DNA of 64,000 nucleotides from Niabella ginsenosidivorans (GTDB taxonomy: Bacteria > Bacteroidota > Bacteroidia > Chitinophagales > Chitinophagaceae): positions 3,224,001-3,288,000 of the forward strand of contig NZ_CP015772.1 of NCBI RefSeq assembly GCF_001654455.1, read 5' to 3'. Positions 37,554 through 47,617 of this stretch are shown here, piece by piece. Each line of letters opens with the position of its first letter. The stretch's first letter is position 1. The notes below the pieces were generated by a model that was not told the DNA's origin, did no database searches, and saw only the letters and a list, made by a program, of their open reading frames with translations. The translations under genes and the position numbers were made by a program.

Positions 37554-40500
37554 TTAAAAATTAACATCAATCCCGAAATTGTAGGTACTGGTTAAGGGAT
37601 AGGCGCCCGTACTGAAGTTCGATTCCGGATCTACAATTTTTATTTTATCCCAGGTAGCCAGGTTCGTTCCCTGTGCAAATACCCTGATGTTTTTAAACGT
37701 CCATCTTTTTGTAAGCGGTGCCGGCAGCGTATATCCGATCTCTGCATTTTTGATACGCAGGTAGTCGCCACTGCGCATCCAGACGGTAGAGCCAATGTAA
37801 TTATTAGTACTCACGGGTCTTACGGCAGGGAATTTTGCGTTGCTGTTATCGGCGCCGGGTACCCAGCGGTTATCATAAATTTCCGAAAGCACATTGTAAG
37901 TGCCCGCACCGCCTGAAAAGGCCCACACCGTATAAGCCTGGTTGCCGGAAGACATAAAGTAATCGCGGTGGGCCGCTCCTGTAAGAAATACAGATGCATC
38001 AAACCCTTTATACGCAAGCGTGGTACCAAACCCAAACAGGATCTGCGGCTCGGCGCCGTATTTGCCAATGACCGTTCGGTCTGCTTCATTGATCCTGCCG
38101 TCCTTATTGATATCCTGGTATTTAATATCACCGGGCCGAATGACTGATTGTAAAGAAGACTGATCCGGGCTATTATCAATATCTGCCTGGTCTTTAAAAA
38201 AGCCGATGCCCACATAACCCAGATTGGCGCCAATTGGATAACCCCGGAGCTCCTGCCAGGGGTATAAGGCCGGGGCCAGGTCATTTTCTATGATCGTATT
38301 CTTTGCATAGGTAAATGTACCGTTAACCGCATAATAAAAACCACCCTTTGTGGTACGTTTAAACTGCAGACTGGCTTCACCACCTTTATTGGTGGTAATG
38401 CCTACATTGCCAAAGGGCAATGTGTTGGCCGGATATCCTGCATAGACCGGTACGGATCCTCTTTTTAATAACTGGTCCTCCCTGCGTTCATGAAAGACAT
38501 CAGCTGTTAAACTGATTGTTCCATCCAGCAGCTCCAGGTCAAACCCGATGTTTGCCTTATAGGCTTTCTCCCAGGTCACATTCATATTGCCGATAAAGCT
38601 TTCCGCCTTTCCTCCGGGGTTCACATTTTGATCCTGCCCGAAATAATAACCGGGCGCATTTTTATCAAAGGTGGAAAGGAATAAAAACCGGTCACCACCA
38701 ATGCGGTCATTACCGACCAGGCCATACGAACCACGGATCTTCAGCAGGTTTACAACATTTTTATTCCAGAAACTTTCATTGGATAATAACCAGCCTGCAC
38801 CAACAGACGGGAACAGGCCATATCGATTGTTCTTGGGAAACTGCTCAGAACCATTATAGGCGGCATTTATTTCCAGTAAATAACGGGTATCATAACTATA
38901 GGTGAGCCGGCTTACCAATCCCTGTCTTCTTTCCGGGAGATTCGCTTTTGAATCTGTTGTGTTTACATTTACAAATTCTCTGCGCTCTGCTGCAATCATA
39001 CCAGACACGCTGTGCTTTCCAAAAGTACGTGCGTAATTCAGGATAGTTTGTACGTAGGTGGTCTTATAGTTCTCATTCAGGAGATAGAAGCCCAAAGGGG
39101 TCTCTGTAGAAACGATCTTATACACATCATTGCCCTGATCATCTTTTGTATAATTATATAATTCAGGCGTTCGCTGTCTTACATTCTGCGTAATGTCTAC
39201 TACATCATAGGCTACCAGGCCGGTTAGCGAAAGCCCGGGAGTAATGGCTGAAAGATCCCATTTGGCAGACAAATTATTGACGAGTGTTGTATAGAACTGT
39301 TTGGTATATCCGGTTTGTGTGGTGATGGCATATGGATTCAGCTGAATATTTCCAAACCCACCGGGGCTGGATCCATCCGGGTTTACAACAGGATAGGCAT
39401 TTGGCGGGGTAAACATAATTCCCTGGAAGATCTGCCCGGCTGTGCGGCCCGGATAATTGCCGGTGGAAATAATACCCGACAAGCCCAGGGATATGGTAAA
39501 GGTTTTTGATACCTTAAAATCTGTATTTGCCCTGAAGTTATAACGTTTGATGGCCGCATTTGTATTGTACGGTACCTTGGGATCCTCATTATAGATGCCC
39601 TCCTGTATGGTATATCCGATATTGGCATAATACCGTACCGCTTCTGTACCTCCGGAAATGCCCAGGTTATTAATCGTTTGTGCCGTATGCTTCCTGAAAA
39701 CCAGATCCTCCCAGTTGACATTCGGATACAGATAGGGATCGGACCCGTCCCTGTACTTCTGCAATTCCGCGTCAGAGTACTTGGGGGACTGGTCCACATT
39801 CTGCAGCGCTTCATTGACCAGCTGCGCATATTCATACCCGTTAATATAATCCGGTAATCTCAGTGGCGTAACCACGGCAGCTTCTGTTCTTAAAGTAACC
39901 ACCGGTTTTCCTACTTTTCCTTTTTTGGTGGTAATCAGCACCACACCGTTCGCACCCCGGTTACCATATACGGCAGTAGCAGAAGCATCCTTTAATATCG
40001 AAAAGCTTTCAATGTCCTGTATGTTCATCGTGGTCCAGTAATCCTGAAGCTCGCGCTCGGCACCATCCACAATAATGAGCGGTTTGTTGACCCCGCTTTG
40101 GGAAACCAGTCCGCGGATAAAAATCCGCGCTGCATCATAGCCCGGTTCGCCCGATGTTTGCCGTGTAATTACCCCTGCCAGTTTACCACCAATGGCATTG
40201 GTTAATGAGGGCGTTGAAAATTTTTGTATTTCGGATACATTCACTGAAGACACGGCACCGACCATGGTCACTTTTTTTTGTGATCCATAACCCACCACCT
40301 GTACCTCGTTGAGTTTCTGCCCTTCAACATCCGGAACCATACTGATCGTAACAGCAGGGTCATTCCCCAGGAGGATTGACTGAGAAATATAACCCACAAA
40401 GGAAACCAGCAATGAGTCGCCGCTTTTGGCTTCAATGATAAACTTACCATCCAGATTGGTTGAGGTACTCTTTCCGCTCTCCCTGATGCGTATGGAGGCA

Positions 40501-40766
40501 TTGGGAACCGGGTTCCTGTTCTCATCCAGTACCAGGCCATTGAGTACATAGGACGGAAGCGTATCCTGTAAATCAGGATGTGTGGATGCTGTAAAATGGG
40601 ATACCGGTTCCTGTGCAGTAAGCGTTGCATTTGCAACAGAAAAGGATAAACAAAAAGTAAAAGCAATCAGTCCGTGTTTGGATAAAAACAACCAGCGGCC
40701 TTTCCGTTCCGGAATCATTTTGCCCACAGGCAATGCATTCAGTATGCGGTTCTTGTTACATTTCAT
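37554..40766 (-). CDS. SusC/RagA-family TonB-linked transporter
   Basis: A 1070-residue outer-membrane importer and the first structural gene after the LacI regulator. It contains a signal region (LIAFTFCLSFSVANATLTA), a carboxypeptidase-like domain (GLVLDENRNPVPNASIRI), the signature VVGYGSQKKVTMVGA, the plug (PLIIVDGAERELQDYW) and the barrel ending YNFGIDVNF. A 24-bp perfect palindrome 82 bp upstream of the start is the probable operator for the adjacent repressor. It is paralogous to the SusC at 9057-12245. Confidence 0.97.
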   Translation of the reverse strand: MKCNKNRILNALPVGKMIPERKGRWLFLSKHGLIAFTFCLSFSVANATLTAQEPVSHFTASTHPDLQDTLPSYVLNGLVLDENRNPVPNASIRIRESGKSTSTNLDGKFIIEAKSGDSLLVSFVGYISQSILLGNDPAVTISMVPDVEGQKLNEVQVVGYGSQKKVTMVGAVSSVNVSEIQKFSTPSLTNAIGGKLAGVITRQTSGEPGYDAARIFIRGLVSQSGVNKPLIIVDGAERELQDYWTTMNIQDIESFSILKDASATAVYGNRGANGVVLITTKKGKVGKPVVTLRTEAAVVTPLRLPDYINGYEYAQLVNEALQNVDQSPKYSDAELQKYRDGSDPYLYPNVNWEDLVFRKHTAQTINNLGISGGTEAVRYYANIGYTIQEGIYNEDPKVPYNTNAAIKRYNFRANTDFKVSKTFTISLGLSGIISTGNYPGRTAGQIFQGIMFTPPNAYPVVNPDGSSPGGFGNIQLNPYAITTQTGYTKQFYTTLVNNLSAKWDLSAITPGLSLTGLVAYDVVDITQNVRQRTPELYNYTKDDQGNDVYKIVSTETPLGFYLLNENYKTTYVQTILNYARTFGKHSVSGMIAAERREFVNVNTTDSKANLPERRQGLVSRLTYSYDTRYLLEINAAYNGSEQFPKNNRYGLFPSVGAGWLLSNESFWNKNVVNLLKIRGSYGLVGNDRIGGDRFLFLSTFDKNAPGYYFGQDQNVNPGGKAESFIGNMNVTWEKAYKANIGFDLELLDGTISLTADVFHERREDQLLKRGSVPVYAGYPANTLPFGNVGITTNKGGEASLQFKRTTKGGFYYAVNGTFTYAKNTIIENDLAPALYPWQELRGYPIGANLGYVGIGFFKDQADIDNSPDQSSLQSVIRPGDIKYQDINKDGRINEADRTVIGKYGAEPQILFGFGTTLAYKGFDASVFLTGAAHRDYFMSSGNQAYTVWAFSGGAGTYNVLSEIYDNRWVPGADNSNAKFPAVRPVSTNNYIGSTVWMRSGDYLRIKNAEIGYTLPAPLTKRWTFKNIRVFAQGTNLATWDKIKIVDPESNFSTGAYPLTSTYNFGIDVNF

Positions 40767-40847
40767 AATCTGAGCAATTTTTGTTTTAGCAGTTAAAGGA
40801 TCTTTTTTATTTATTCAGCGTTACAGACAGGCAATATCTTTCCTTCG

Positions 40848-40871
40848 TATTTTGAATACGTATTCAAAATA
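40848..40871. promoter_or_regulatory. LacI operator candidate, 24-bp perfect palindrome
   Basis: The core TTTTGAATACGTATTCAAAA is perfectly symmetric about its central CG step and extends two more bases on each side. The core GAATACGTATTC recurs at the promoter of the LacI-type gene (41928-41947). It lies between that gene and SusC, where a repressor would control the PUL. Confidence 0.8.
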
Positions 40872-40883
40872 ACTCAAAAAAAA

Positions 40884-41906
40884 TCAGCCTTTTTTTCTTA
40901 CTGTATTCCGGATCACTAAATGCCCCTTCATCGCAATGATCTGTGGCTCTGCATTTTTATCGTCTATTTCTTTCAGTAACAGTTCTACCGTACTGGTTAC
41001 CATATCTTCCAGTGGTTGTTCCCAGGTAGTCAGCGGGTAAGGCGTCCATCCCAGCATCCGGATATTATCAAACCCTACCACGGATATATCTTCCGGTATC
41101 CGGAAACCGACCAGCCTTACGGCATCCATTACGCCCAGTGCAATAATATCACTGCCGCAAAAAATGCAATCAATATGTTTATTACGGGTCACCAGTTCCT
41201 GGGCCGATTGGAACCCGCTTTCATAGGTATAGCTGCCCGGCACAATCGCCAGGTCGGTAATATTTCGTTCATCCAGCACTTCCCGGAAGCCCTTTAGCCG
41301 GTCAATTGTTGTGGAAGTATCGGGCGGGCCGGATATAAAAGCAAACCGCCGATGCCCCATTTCCACCAGGTAAGTGGCGATCTGCTTTGCCGCCAGGTAA
41401 TTATCGCAGTACACCGCACTGCAATCCAGACCATCGGTATAGCGGTTAAAGAGAATGGATACAATGCCGTTCTGTTTCAGCTTTCTTGTGGCACCTTCTG
41501 ATAAAAGCGCATCCGTAACAATGATCCCCTCAACATTATATTCCAGTAATTTCGCAATTTCTGCTTCCTGTATAACTTCGTTCTCCGAGTTATTAAAAAT
41601 AAGCTGGTAACCCAAGGGTGCAAACCGCGTATGAAAAATTTCCAGTACAGCCGCATAAAAAGGATCACGGATGTTCCGCATAATGATCCCTACCATCATC
41701 GTTCTCCGGGTAATCAGGCTCCGGGCCTGGGCATTGGGCTTGTACCCGATCTTTTCAGCAATCTCCAGTATTTTCTTACGTTTCTTCTCGGAAACATTGG
41801 CGCCGCCGGCAAACACTCTTGAAACAGTGGCCTGTGATACACCTGCCATTTTTGCTACATCTTCAGATGTATAGTTTCTGCTGTTCTTATGGATTGTTTT
41901 TGCCAA
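40884..41906 (-). CDS. LacI/GalR-family transcriptional repressor of the PUL
   Basis: A 340-residue regulator with an N-terminal HTH (YTSEDVAKMAGVSQATVSRVF, about 13-33) and hinge (ANVSEKKRKKILEIAEKIGYKPN), then a periplasmic-binding-protein-like effector domain (MVGIIMRNIRDPFYAAVL, FISGPPDTSTTIDRLKGF, CIFCGSDIIALGVMDAVR). The start is TTG at 41906. No ATG lies between it and an in-frame TAA upstream, and the next internal Met is inside the HTH. Its own promoter and the SusC leader both carry the palindrome GAATACGTATTC, so it probably represses itself and the PUL, with a sugar as inducer. Confidence 0.93.
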   Translation of the reverse strand: MAKTIHKNSRNYTSEDVAKMAGVSQATVSRVFAGGANVSEKKRKKILEIAEKIGYKPNAQARSLITRRTMMVGIIMRNIRDPFYAAVLEIFHTRFAPLGYQLIFNNSENEVIQEAEIAKLLEYNVEGIIVTDALLSEGATRKLKQNGIVSILFNRYTDGLDCSAVYCDNYLAAKQIATYLVEMGHRRFAFISGPPDTSTTIDRLKGFREVLDERNITDLAIVPGSYTYESGFQSAQELVTRNKHIDCIFCGSDIIALGVMDAVRLVGFRIPEDISVVGFDNIRMLGWTPYPLTTWEQPLEDMVTSTVELLLKEIDDKNAEPQIIAMKGHLVIRNTVRKKG

Positions 41907-41927
41907 TGTTGTATTGCAATTTTACCA

Positions 41928-41947
41928 GATTGAATACGTATTCAATC
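41928..41947. promoter_or_regulatory. LacI operator candidate, autoregulatory
   Basis: GATTGAATACGTATTCAATC is a 20-bp perfect palindrome directly abutting the -7 box of the LacI-type gene. It shares its core with the site at 40848-40871. Confidence 0.8.
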
Positions 41948-41978
41948 CAAAAATAAATAAAATACTGAAATGAACAAA
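41948..41978 (-). promoter_or_regulatory. Bacteroidota-type promoter of the LacI-type gene
   Basis: On the minus strand, -33 TTTG (41975-41978) and -7 TATTTTTG (41948-41955) are separated by 19 bp. The operator starts at the next base, so a repressor bound there would block initiation. Confidence 0.75.
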
Positions 41979-42622
41979 TATTTTTTATTGCTTTTTCTTT
42001 TCACACAGTACGCGGGTTAATACAAGGAGAACTGGATTATAAAGAACAGTTGCTGATTAACCGGAGCAAAACAGTAAATTTATTCTCCGGCAAGTGCAGG
42101 CACCAATAGCCGTCAACTTAAGGTATTAGAGGAAGAAATCGTCAGATTTGTCGGCCTCTGTATAAAGGCTATTGTAAGACAAATATTTTCTTTAAAAGCT
42201 ATTACAGGAAGCAGCATACCAGCGTGATCCGGAACAACGGAAACTTATATTACGCCGCGCTGCGGCTCTGTGATGGTTTTCGATAGGTCTATGCACATTT
42301 CTGGTGCGCTGCGCCTTTACCATGCGTTATGCTGAAGCCTGGCTGCAGAACAGCCAGATATCCGTAGCAGCCAACAACCCCGGCCTTAAAAAGGCGCGCA
42401 GCGCCGCAATATTAAAAATGTGGTTGAACGGGTGCGATCAATGACCGGAGGGAATGTTGCTGACGGAGCTGAAAAACTGATACCTGTTAATGGAAGCGCT
42501 TTTTTGTTTCGTATATAAAAGGGACCGGGGTTTTGGCATAGAGAGGACTCTAAAAAACAAAAAGCCGGAGATATGAGAAAAAAGATATCCCTGAGGCAAC
42601 CCGCAGGAGCACACCTTAATAT
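41979..42622. other. Intergenic region without recognisable gene
   Basis: There is no supported gene. Short open stretches on the plus strand (for example MRYAEAWLQNSQ near 42325) show coding-like composition but match no family that I know, and could be remnants. A pckA terminator lies at its right end. Confidence 0.45.
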
Positions 42623-42649
42623 AAAAAAAGACCGCCTTTTACAGCGGTC
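42623..42649 (-). terminator. Rho-independent terminator of pckA
   Basis: On the minus strand, the stem GACCGC / GCGGTC (42644-42649 with 42630-42635) has an eight-base loop and is followed by seven T residues (42623-42629). It lies 32 bp past the pckA stop. Confidence 0.8.
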
Positions 42650-42681
42650 CTGCATATACCTGTGTTTTAGATCTCATGCTT

Positions 42682-44286
42682 TTAAATGTTTGGACCAGCA
42701 TTCTTTACTGCTGTAGGTACTAGGTTGGCATAACATTCAAAATTGCGCATAAATGCTTCCGCAAGATTTTTTGCCTGCGCATCATAAGCAGCAACGTCAT
42801 CCCAGGTATTTCGCGGCGTCAAAATTTTTGAATCCACGCCGGGGCAGGTATCAGGTACCATCAGGCTAAAAACCGGGTCTTTATGATATTCCACCTGGTC
42901 AAGTTCCCCCTTCAATGCTGCCCGGATCATGGCTCTGGAATCAGCCAGCCGCATCCTGAAGCCGGTACCGTAAGCACCGCCTGTCCAGCCGGTATTCACC
43001 ATCCATACTTTTACGCCATCCCGGCTGATCTTGTCTCCCAGCAGCGCAGCATATTTGCCGGGATGCAGAGGTATGAACGGGGCACCAAAACAGGCGCTGA
43101 ATGTGGCTTTGGGCTCAGTAATGCCTGCCTCTGTTCCGGCAATTTTAGCCGTATAGCCGCTTATAAAATAATACAGCGCCTGCTCCTTTGTTAAACGGGC
43201 TATGGGCGGCAGCACCCCGTAAGCATCACAGGTTAAAAAGAAAATATTCCTGGGCGAATCGCCGCTTTCTCCGGGTACAGATTGCGCAACAAAATCAAGG
43301 GGATAAGCAACCCTTGTATTTTCTGTAATGGAGGCGTCGTCAAAATCAATAATATTGGTTCCGGGGTAGAAGGTCACATTTTCAACCAGGGCGCCTGGTT
43401 GAATGGCATTATAAATTTCCGGTTCCTTCTCTTTAGAAAGATGAATGCATTTTGCATAGCAGCCTCCTTCAAAATTAAATACCCTGGTGCTGTCCCAGCC
43501 ATGTTCATCATCGCCGATCAGCCGGCGGCTGGGATCTGTGCTTAAAGTGGTTTTGCCGGTGCCGCTCAGGCCAAAGAACAGGGCTGTATCTCCTTTTTGC
43601 CCAACATTGGCGGAACAATGCATGCTTAGCACATTATGGGTTTCCGGCAGCAGGTAATTCAAAACAGAAAAGACCCCTTTCTTTATTTCACCGGTATAAC
43701 TGCTGCCGGCAATAAGGATTAGTTTAAGCTTAAAACTTATAACGGTGGCGTTGGGCTGCCTTATACCACAACGCACAGGATCCAGCTCCAGCCCGGGAAC
43801 AGAAAGAATATGCCATTCCGGTGCAAAATGCTCCAGTTCCCGGGCTGTGGGCCGGAGAAATAAATTATGGGCAAACAGGTTCATCCAGGGCAGCTCATTG
43901 ACCACGCGGATGTTTAACCGGTATTCGGGCGCAGCGCAGGCGTAGCAATCGCGTATCCAAAGCTCGTGCTGCTGGTTTAAATAATGCTGCACATCTTCCA
44001 GTATCCGGTCAAAATACGGTTCATCAATAGGGTTATTGAAATTGCCCCAGTCAACAGTGGCAGCCGTTATCGTGTCCTTCACAATAAATTTATCCTTTGG
44101 AGACCTGCCCGTAAACCTGCCGGTACTGATCACCAACGCCCCGGTATGGCTCAACATGCCCTGTTTATTACTGAGGGTAGCTTCTACCAGTTCTTCCGGG
44201 TCAGACTGATAGTGTATGGTTTTGTTTGTGTTAAGGCCGATAGCAAGCAATTGTGCCGGCGGAATTTCAAATGGCTTTGTAAGCAT
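42682..44286 (-). CDS. pckA: Phosphoenolpyruvate carboxykinase (ATP)
   Basis: A 534-residue enzyme converting oxaloacetate and ATP to phosphoenolpyruvate, CO2 and ADP at the start of gluconeogenesis. The sequence has the kinase-1a P-loop GLSGTGKTTLS (about 239-249), the kinase-2-like DDEHGWD and FNFEGGCYAK, as well as TGRSPKDKFIV near the N-terminus, all diagnostic of the ATP-dependent form. The length is standard. It is monocistronic, with its own terminator, and a TATTTTTG box (44315-44322) lies about 30 bp upstream. It divides the PUL from the methionine operon. Confidence 0.98.
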   Translation of the reverse strand: MLTKPFEIPPAQLLAIGLNTNKTIHYQSDPEELVEATLSNKQGMLSHTGALVISTGRFTGRSPKDKFIVKDTITAATVDWGNFNNPIDEPYFDRILEDVQHYLNQQHELWIRDCYACAAPEYRLNIRVVNELPWMNLFAHNLFLRPTARELEHFAPEWHILSVPGLELDPVRCGIRQPNATVISFKLKLILIAGSSYTGEIKKGVFSVLNYLLPETHNVLSMHCSANVGQKGDTALFFGLSGTGKTTLSTDPSRRLIGDDEHGWDSTRVFNFEGGCYAKCIHLSKEKEPEIYNAIQPGALVENVTFYPGTNIIDFDDASITENTRVAYPLDFVAQSVPGESGDSPRNIFFLTCDAYGVLPPIARLTKEQALYYFISGYTAKIAGTEAGITEPKATFSACFGAPFIPLHPGKYAALLGDKISRDGVKVWMVNTGWTGGAYGTGFRMRLADSRAMIRAALKGELDQVEYHKDPVFSLMVPDTCPGVDSKILTPRNTWDDVAAYDAQAKNLAEAFMRNFECYANLVPTAVKNAGPNI

Positions 44287-44314
44287 GTTGGGTATTGTTT
44301 TTTTGTTTAGAGCG

Positions 44315-44322
44315 CAAAAATA
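44315..44322 (-). promoter_or_regulatory. Probable -7 box of pckA promoter
   Basis: TATTTTTG on the minus strand matches TAnnTTTG. No clear TTTG at -33 was found in the very AT-rich upstream DNA. Confidence 0.4.
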
Positions 44323-44717
44323 TAATTTGAAAAAATCTAAAAAAAATATATTTTAAACAAAAAAACAATTCTTTAAGAATCAATAAAACCATATATGTTA
44401 GATTTTATTCAAAAATTAAATAAAAAACTAACAATCGTTTATATACTTAATTCTCACACAGGCTTTTACGCATGACAGGCACAAGACATCATTTCAGCGA
44501 AAACCATGGATTATAAACCTGCTGTTTAAGCTGGTTGCCTGCTGTTTTTAATGGCCGGGGTTACCGAACGTTTATTGCAGCTAAAAAACGCACGCTCAGA
44601 AACAGGCCTTAACAGCAGGATGAATGACGGAGCCCGCAGTTTTAAACTGAAACCAAGAAGGAAAAGAAACAGGGCATTGAATATAAGGGGTTGTTTTTTT
44701 CTTTGCCTTCATTTTAC
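44323..44717. other. AT-rich intergenic region between pckA and the met leader
   Basis: There is no supported gene. The left part is very AT-rich and belongs to the divergent pckA and met operon promoter regions. Confidence 0.5.
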
Positions 44718-44725
44718 TAACTTTG
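44691..44725 (+). promoter_or_regulatory. Probable promoter of the met operon leader
   Basis: A -7 box TAACTTTG (44718-44725) matches TAnnTTTG, and a TTG-containing -33 candidate lies at 44691-44694. Spacing is slightly long (23 bp). It lies about 58 bp before the SAM riboswitch. Confidence 0.5.
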
Positions 44726-44783
44726 CGGCGGTCCGCCGGCCGGCGGTCAGGGTTCTTTAAAATTTTCCCGTTACTAACGGGAT

Positions 44784-44896
44784 CTTATCAAGAAAGGCAG
44801 AGGGTTTGGCCCAATGAAGCCTTGGCAACCTGCAAAAGATCATTGAGCAAGGTGCCAATTCCAACCAGTCCGTCAGTTGGCGGATGGAGAGATAAG
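44784..44896 (+). promoter_or_regulatory. SAM-I (S-box) riboswitch
   Basis: The P1 helix is CTTATC (44784-44789) with GATAAG (44891-44896). The conserved core is present: the kink-turn region AGAAAGGCAGAGGG, TTGGCCCAATGAAGCC, TTGGCAACC and AGGTGCCAATTCC. Binding of S-adenosylmethionine stabilises P1 and favours the downstream terminator. The 3' P1 strand GATAAG can alternatively pair with TTTATC (44942-44947) in the terminator loop, providing the antiterminator. It controls the metY-metX-hom operon. Confidence 0.95.
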
Positions 44897-44930
44897 TCAG
44901 TCAGCTATTAAATAAGGTATTTACAATAAG

Positions 44931-44961
44931 AGCTCATCTGGTTTATCGGGTGGGCTTTTTT
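44931..44961 (+). terminator. SAM-riboswitch terminator
   Basis: The stem AGCTCATC (44931-44938) pairs with GGTGGGCT (44949-44956), including G-U pairs, and is followed by six T (44956-44961). It is the expression platform of the SAM-I riboswitch. Confidence 0.8.
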
Positions 44962-44999
44962 GCGGACAACACCGGCTTCCTGTTATAATTTTTTTTGAA

Positions 45000-45113
45000 A
45001 TGAAACAAAACGCTACTAACTTCGTTGTCCTCATGAAACAAATGACAACAAGATCAATTACTGTTCATTGCATTACTTCTGTAATGTGTTGTTGCATTTG
45101 CTGTATGCCTTAG
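45000..45113 (+). CDS. Cys-rich leader peptide (probable cysteine-responsive attenuator)
   Basis: A 37-codon frame from ATG 45000, or 26 codons from the in-frame ATG 45033, ends at TAG 45111-45113. Its last codons encode VMCCCICCMP, five cysteines in six positions, with another Cys upstream (VHC). Such a cluster is expected to stall ribosomes when Cys-tRNA is scarce. The stop codon lies in the loop of a hairpin (45104-45121), and two mutually exclusive hairpins follow. It sits between the SAM riboswitch terminator and metY, whose product makes homocysteine. No known leader is recognised; the role is inferred. Confidence 0.6.
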   Translation: MKQNATNFVVLMKQMTTRSITVHCITSVMCCCICCMP

Positions 45114-45158
45114 CAGGCATATACAATTATTTATCCCCGAAACGGGTTGCAGAACCCG
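45104..45158 (+). promoter_or_regulatory. Alternative hairpins after the Cys-rich leader peptide
   Basis: Hairpin 1 pairs TATGCCT (45104-45110) with AGGCATA (45115-45121) and holds the leader stop codon in its loop. Hairpin 2a pairs CCCG (45136-45139) with CGGG (45143-45146). Hairpin 2b pairs CGGGTT (45143-45148) with AACCCG (45153-45158). 2a and 2b share CGGG and exclude one another, as in attenuators. No T-run follows 2b, so control could be translational or Rho-dependent. Confidence 0.5.
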
Positions 45159-45193
45159 GTATACTTTCCAGCTTAATTATCCACTTTATCTAA

Positions 45194-46518
<1,325 letters not shown>

Positions 46519-46571
46519 ACTTATCAGCGGCCTGTAAGGGTTTAAACTCCTGCAGGCCTTCTTAAGAAAGA

Positions 46572-47612
46572 ATGCAACAAAGAACATTTACATATCCGGC
46601 TCCTTTCCAACTGGAAAGCGGGTATATTTTTCATAACCTGCGCCTGGCCTATACAACATATGGGACCATTAACGGGGATCAATCCAATATCATATGGATC
46701 TTTCATGCGCTTACCGCCAACAGCGTTCCGCATGAGTGGTGGCCGGAAATGATCGGGAAAGGAAAGATTTTTGATCCGGCAAAGGATTTTATTATCTGCG
46801 TAAATATGCCCGGCAGTTGTTATGGCAGCAGCAGCCCGCTGGATGTAGATCCTGCTACCGGCAGGCCCTACTATCATGATTTTCCCTTTTTCACGATCCG
46901 TGATATGGCAAGAGCCTACCAGCTTTTGCAAAAAGAACTTGGCATCACCCGGATAAAAATAGGCATTGGCGGCAGCACAGGCGGTCAGCAGTTACTGGAA
47001 TGGGCAGTATTGGATCCGGAGTTATTTGAATACATTATTCCCTTAGCTACCAATGCAATGCATTCTCCGTGGGGCAGGGCGTTCAATGCGTCGCAGCGTT
47101 TTGCTATTGAGGCCGATCAGACCTGGCAGCGCCAATCGGACGATGCAGGATTAAAAGGTATGGAAGTGGCACGGGGCATTGCACTGCTCTCCTACCGGAA
47201 TGCCACGGCTTACAATAAAACACAGTCGGAGCTTACGGATGACCTCCTGGAATCTTTCCGGAGCGAAAGCTATCAGCGCTACCAGGGAACAAAGCTGGCC
47301 GCACGTTTTAATGCATTCAGTTATTATATGCTCAGCAAAAGCATGGACAGCCATAACCTGGGCCGTGGGCGTGGCGGTGTTATAAAAGCGCTGGAATCAA
47401 TAAAAGCAAAAACGCTGGTGCTGGCCCTTGAAGGCGACATCCTGTTTCCGCCGGAAGAGCAGGATTTTATAGCAGAGCACGTCCCTGATGCTATTGTGCG
47501 GCATATTCAATCCGATTACGGGCACGATGGTTTCCTGCTGGAATTTGAACAGATTACTGAAGCAATCAAAAAATTTATAACCCGTCACGCTGAAGGGGTG
47601 ACAATAAAATAA
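46572..47612 (+). CDS. metX: Homoserine O-acetyltransferase
   Basis: A 346-residue alpha/beta-hydrolase that transfers acetyl from acetyl-CoA to homoserine, giving the substrate of MetY. Motifs: ALTANSVPHEWW (oxyanion region), the nucleophile elbow GIGGSTGGQQ (Ser about 138), the catalytic Asp in LEGDILFPP and His in DYGHDGFL. The length is near the family norm. It starts 53 bp after metY, and homoserine dehydrogenase begins 5 bp after its stop, so the three form one operon under the SAM/Cys leader. Confidence 0.95.
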   Translation: MQQRTFTYPAPFQLESGYIFHNLRLAYTTYGTINGDQSNIIWIFHALTANSVPHEWWPEMIGKGKIFDPAKDFIICVNMPGSCYGSSSPLDVDPATGRPYYHDFPFFTIRDMARAYQLLQKELGITRIKIGIGGSTGGQQLLEWAVLDPELFEYIIPLATNAMHSPWGRAFNASQRFAIEADQTWQRQSDDAGLKGMEVARGIALLSYRNATAYNKTQSELTDDLLESFRSESYQRYQGTKLAARFNAFSYYMLSKSMDSHNLGRGRGGVIKALESIKAKTLVLALEGDILFPPEEQDFIAEHVPDAIVRHIQSDYGHDGFLLEFEQITEAIKKFITRHAEGVTIK

Positions 47613-47617
47613 AAATA

